From assembly GCA_002771355.1 (NCBI GenBank), contig PCSU01000031.1:1-10503 (forward strand): a DNA stretch of 10,503 nt, in the 5' to 3' direction. Positions 9,757 through 10,503 of this stretch are shown piece after piece; position 1 is the first letter of the stretch; each line of letters starts with the position of its first letter. Made by a program: the position numbers and the translations under genes. The notes under the pieces were generated by a model. The model had not been told where the DNA came from, did not search any database, and was given only the letters and a program-made list of their open reading frames with translations. Source of the stretch: a candidate division WWE3 bacterium CG22_combo_CG10-13_8_21_14_all_39_12 (lineage in GTDB: Bacteria; Patescibacteriota; 4484-211; GCA-002791395).

Positions 9757-10503
9757 TTATTTAAAATTCACGGCCCCGCCGTTGTAGACCTGTTTGATTT
9801 GTTCTTCGGTCAAAGCATAATTGTAGATGCGAACATCGTCAATCTGGCCGTTGAAGTCTCTATTATTCACTGGATTAACATTATCTCCTATTCTAAGCGG
9901 AGAGCTCTCTGTCGTAATATTGTTCTGAACAGTAGATGTAGACCCCTGCTTAACTCCATTTAGGTAGTGATCTAAGCTGGTTCCGGATTTTACCATTACC
10001 AAATGCTGCCAAGTGCTAGATGTCAGCTGAGTGGTTTTTGAAGTACCGTCAAAGTTTGTTCCATCATATGTAAATGCAAAATAATAACTATTAGTTGTAG
10101 TATTATCCTGCTGTATAACCCAATTCCCATAATTTCCCGCGCCACCTGTAGAGTGATCGTGATCAATGATATTTGCGTATGTTTTTTGACTTGATCCTGG
10201 CTTTACCCATATGGCAACCGTCACATCATTACCATTTCCCAGGAAATCAACACTTCCTGTTTCCACCCAATCATCCGTTCCATCAAAGCTCATACTCGCA
10301 TTTTCGTGGCCGGTAGTGCCGTTGTTCCACGCCTCGGTTCCAGTTCCTGACTCACACGTACCCGCACTGGTTTGTGTTCCCGTAGCGCCGATGTTTAACG
10401 TTCCGGTATTTCCAGCAAAACTATTTGTATCAGCCCCCGGCGCCCAATCGTTAATAGTTGTACCCGAACATTCGTCAAACTTGTACCACGCAACTGGAGC
10501 ACC
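9757..10503 (-). CDS. LamG (concanavalin A-like) domain surface protein, C-terminal part, 5' end outside the window
   Basis: The frame is open from the TAA at 9757-9759 to the edge of the window, giving 248 residues without a start, so the gene continues to the right. The visible part is one LamG/Laminin_G_3 jelly-roll domain: PVAWYKFDECSGTTINDW near the edge, MSFDGTDDWVETGS, VTVAIWVKPGSS, WQHLVMVKSGTSLDHYLNGV, LRIGDN and the closing GQIDDVRIYNYALTEEQIKQ, then VYNGGAVNFK. Such domains bind carbohydrate or protein ligands and sit at the end of large secreted CPR proteins, often with DUF2341. The ATG at 10291-10293 is internal, since the LamG N-terminal strand lies upstream of it. An AT hairpin and a GC palindrome follow the stop. 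Confidence 0.92.
   Translation of the reverse strand, partial: GAPVAWYKFDECSGTTINDWAPGADTNSFAGNTGTLNIGATGTQTSAGTCESGTGTEAWNNGTTGHENASMSFDGTDDWVETGSVDFLGNGNDVTVAIWVKPGSSQKTYANIIDHDHSTGGAGNYGNWVIQQDNTTTNSYYFAFTYDGTNFDGTSKTTQLTSSTWQHLVMVKSGTSLDHYLNGVKQGSTSTVQNNITTESSPLRIGDNVNPVNNRDFNGQIDDVRIYNYALTEEQIKQVYNGGAVNFK

Overview
The window looks like a chromosomal segment of a Candidate Phyla Radiation (Patescibacteria) bacterium, most likely near the Microgenomates. That placement is inferred from gene content and style. Base composition is moderately AT-rich, Shine-Dalgarno sequences are almost absent, and several consensus promoters sit within a few bases of their start codons. There are long secreted Cys/Thr/Pro-rich proteins, LamG and SdrD_B-like domains, and dense short intergenic palindromes. 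TGA is used as a stop (1550-1552, 9093-9095), so the standard bacterial code applies and not the Gracilibacteria code.

Left part (1-971). A short intergenic element lies between a perfect TAATCAG tandem array (1-38) and an oppositely oriented degenerate heptamer array (72-127). It is followed by rpmE (ribosomal protein L31, 158-469) and a small membrane-anchored protein (537-971), each with its own close-in promoter.

Centre (1028-7719). A tightly packed plus-strand operon of five genes has overlaps or gaps of -4, 12, 1 and -1 nt. Two large secreted proteins (993 and 714 aa, both with signal peptides) alternate with three small bitopic proteins. Those three have an N-terminal membrane helix, a Pro/Thr-rich stalk and a small outward-facing beta or NTF2-like domain. 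The simplest reading is a cell-surface assembly: the large proteins form the exposed adhesive or structural parts and the small ones form membrane-proximal partners. This is inference from architecture and gene order.

Convergent gap (7720-8230). No gene is visible over about 500 bases. It is packed with nested inverted repeats: heptamer arrays of opposite orientation at the two edges (sharing a perfect 18-bp inverted repeat), a GC-rich hairpin and its inverted copy, two REP-like long palindromes, and a second copy of the TTGACAGG element seen at the left end of the window.

Right part (8231-10503, all minus strand). In transcription order this holds the C-terminal end of a LamG-domain surface protein that runs off the window, a four-helix-bundle suffix-domain protein bracketed by inverted GTAGGGGC-type repeats, a secreted or anchored protein ending in a DSSLGCP-type domain, and a small charged protein of unknown function with a good promoter and tandem 3' hairpins.

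The least ordinary signals are the heptamer arrays. Their 7-nt period places TAA in all three reading frames, and next to each of the two convergent genes they are oriented in that gene's sense. The interleaved surface operon is the other notable feature.
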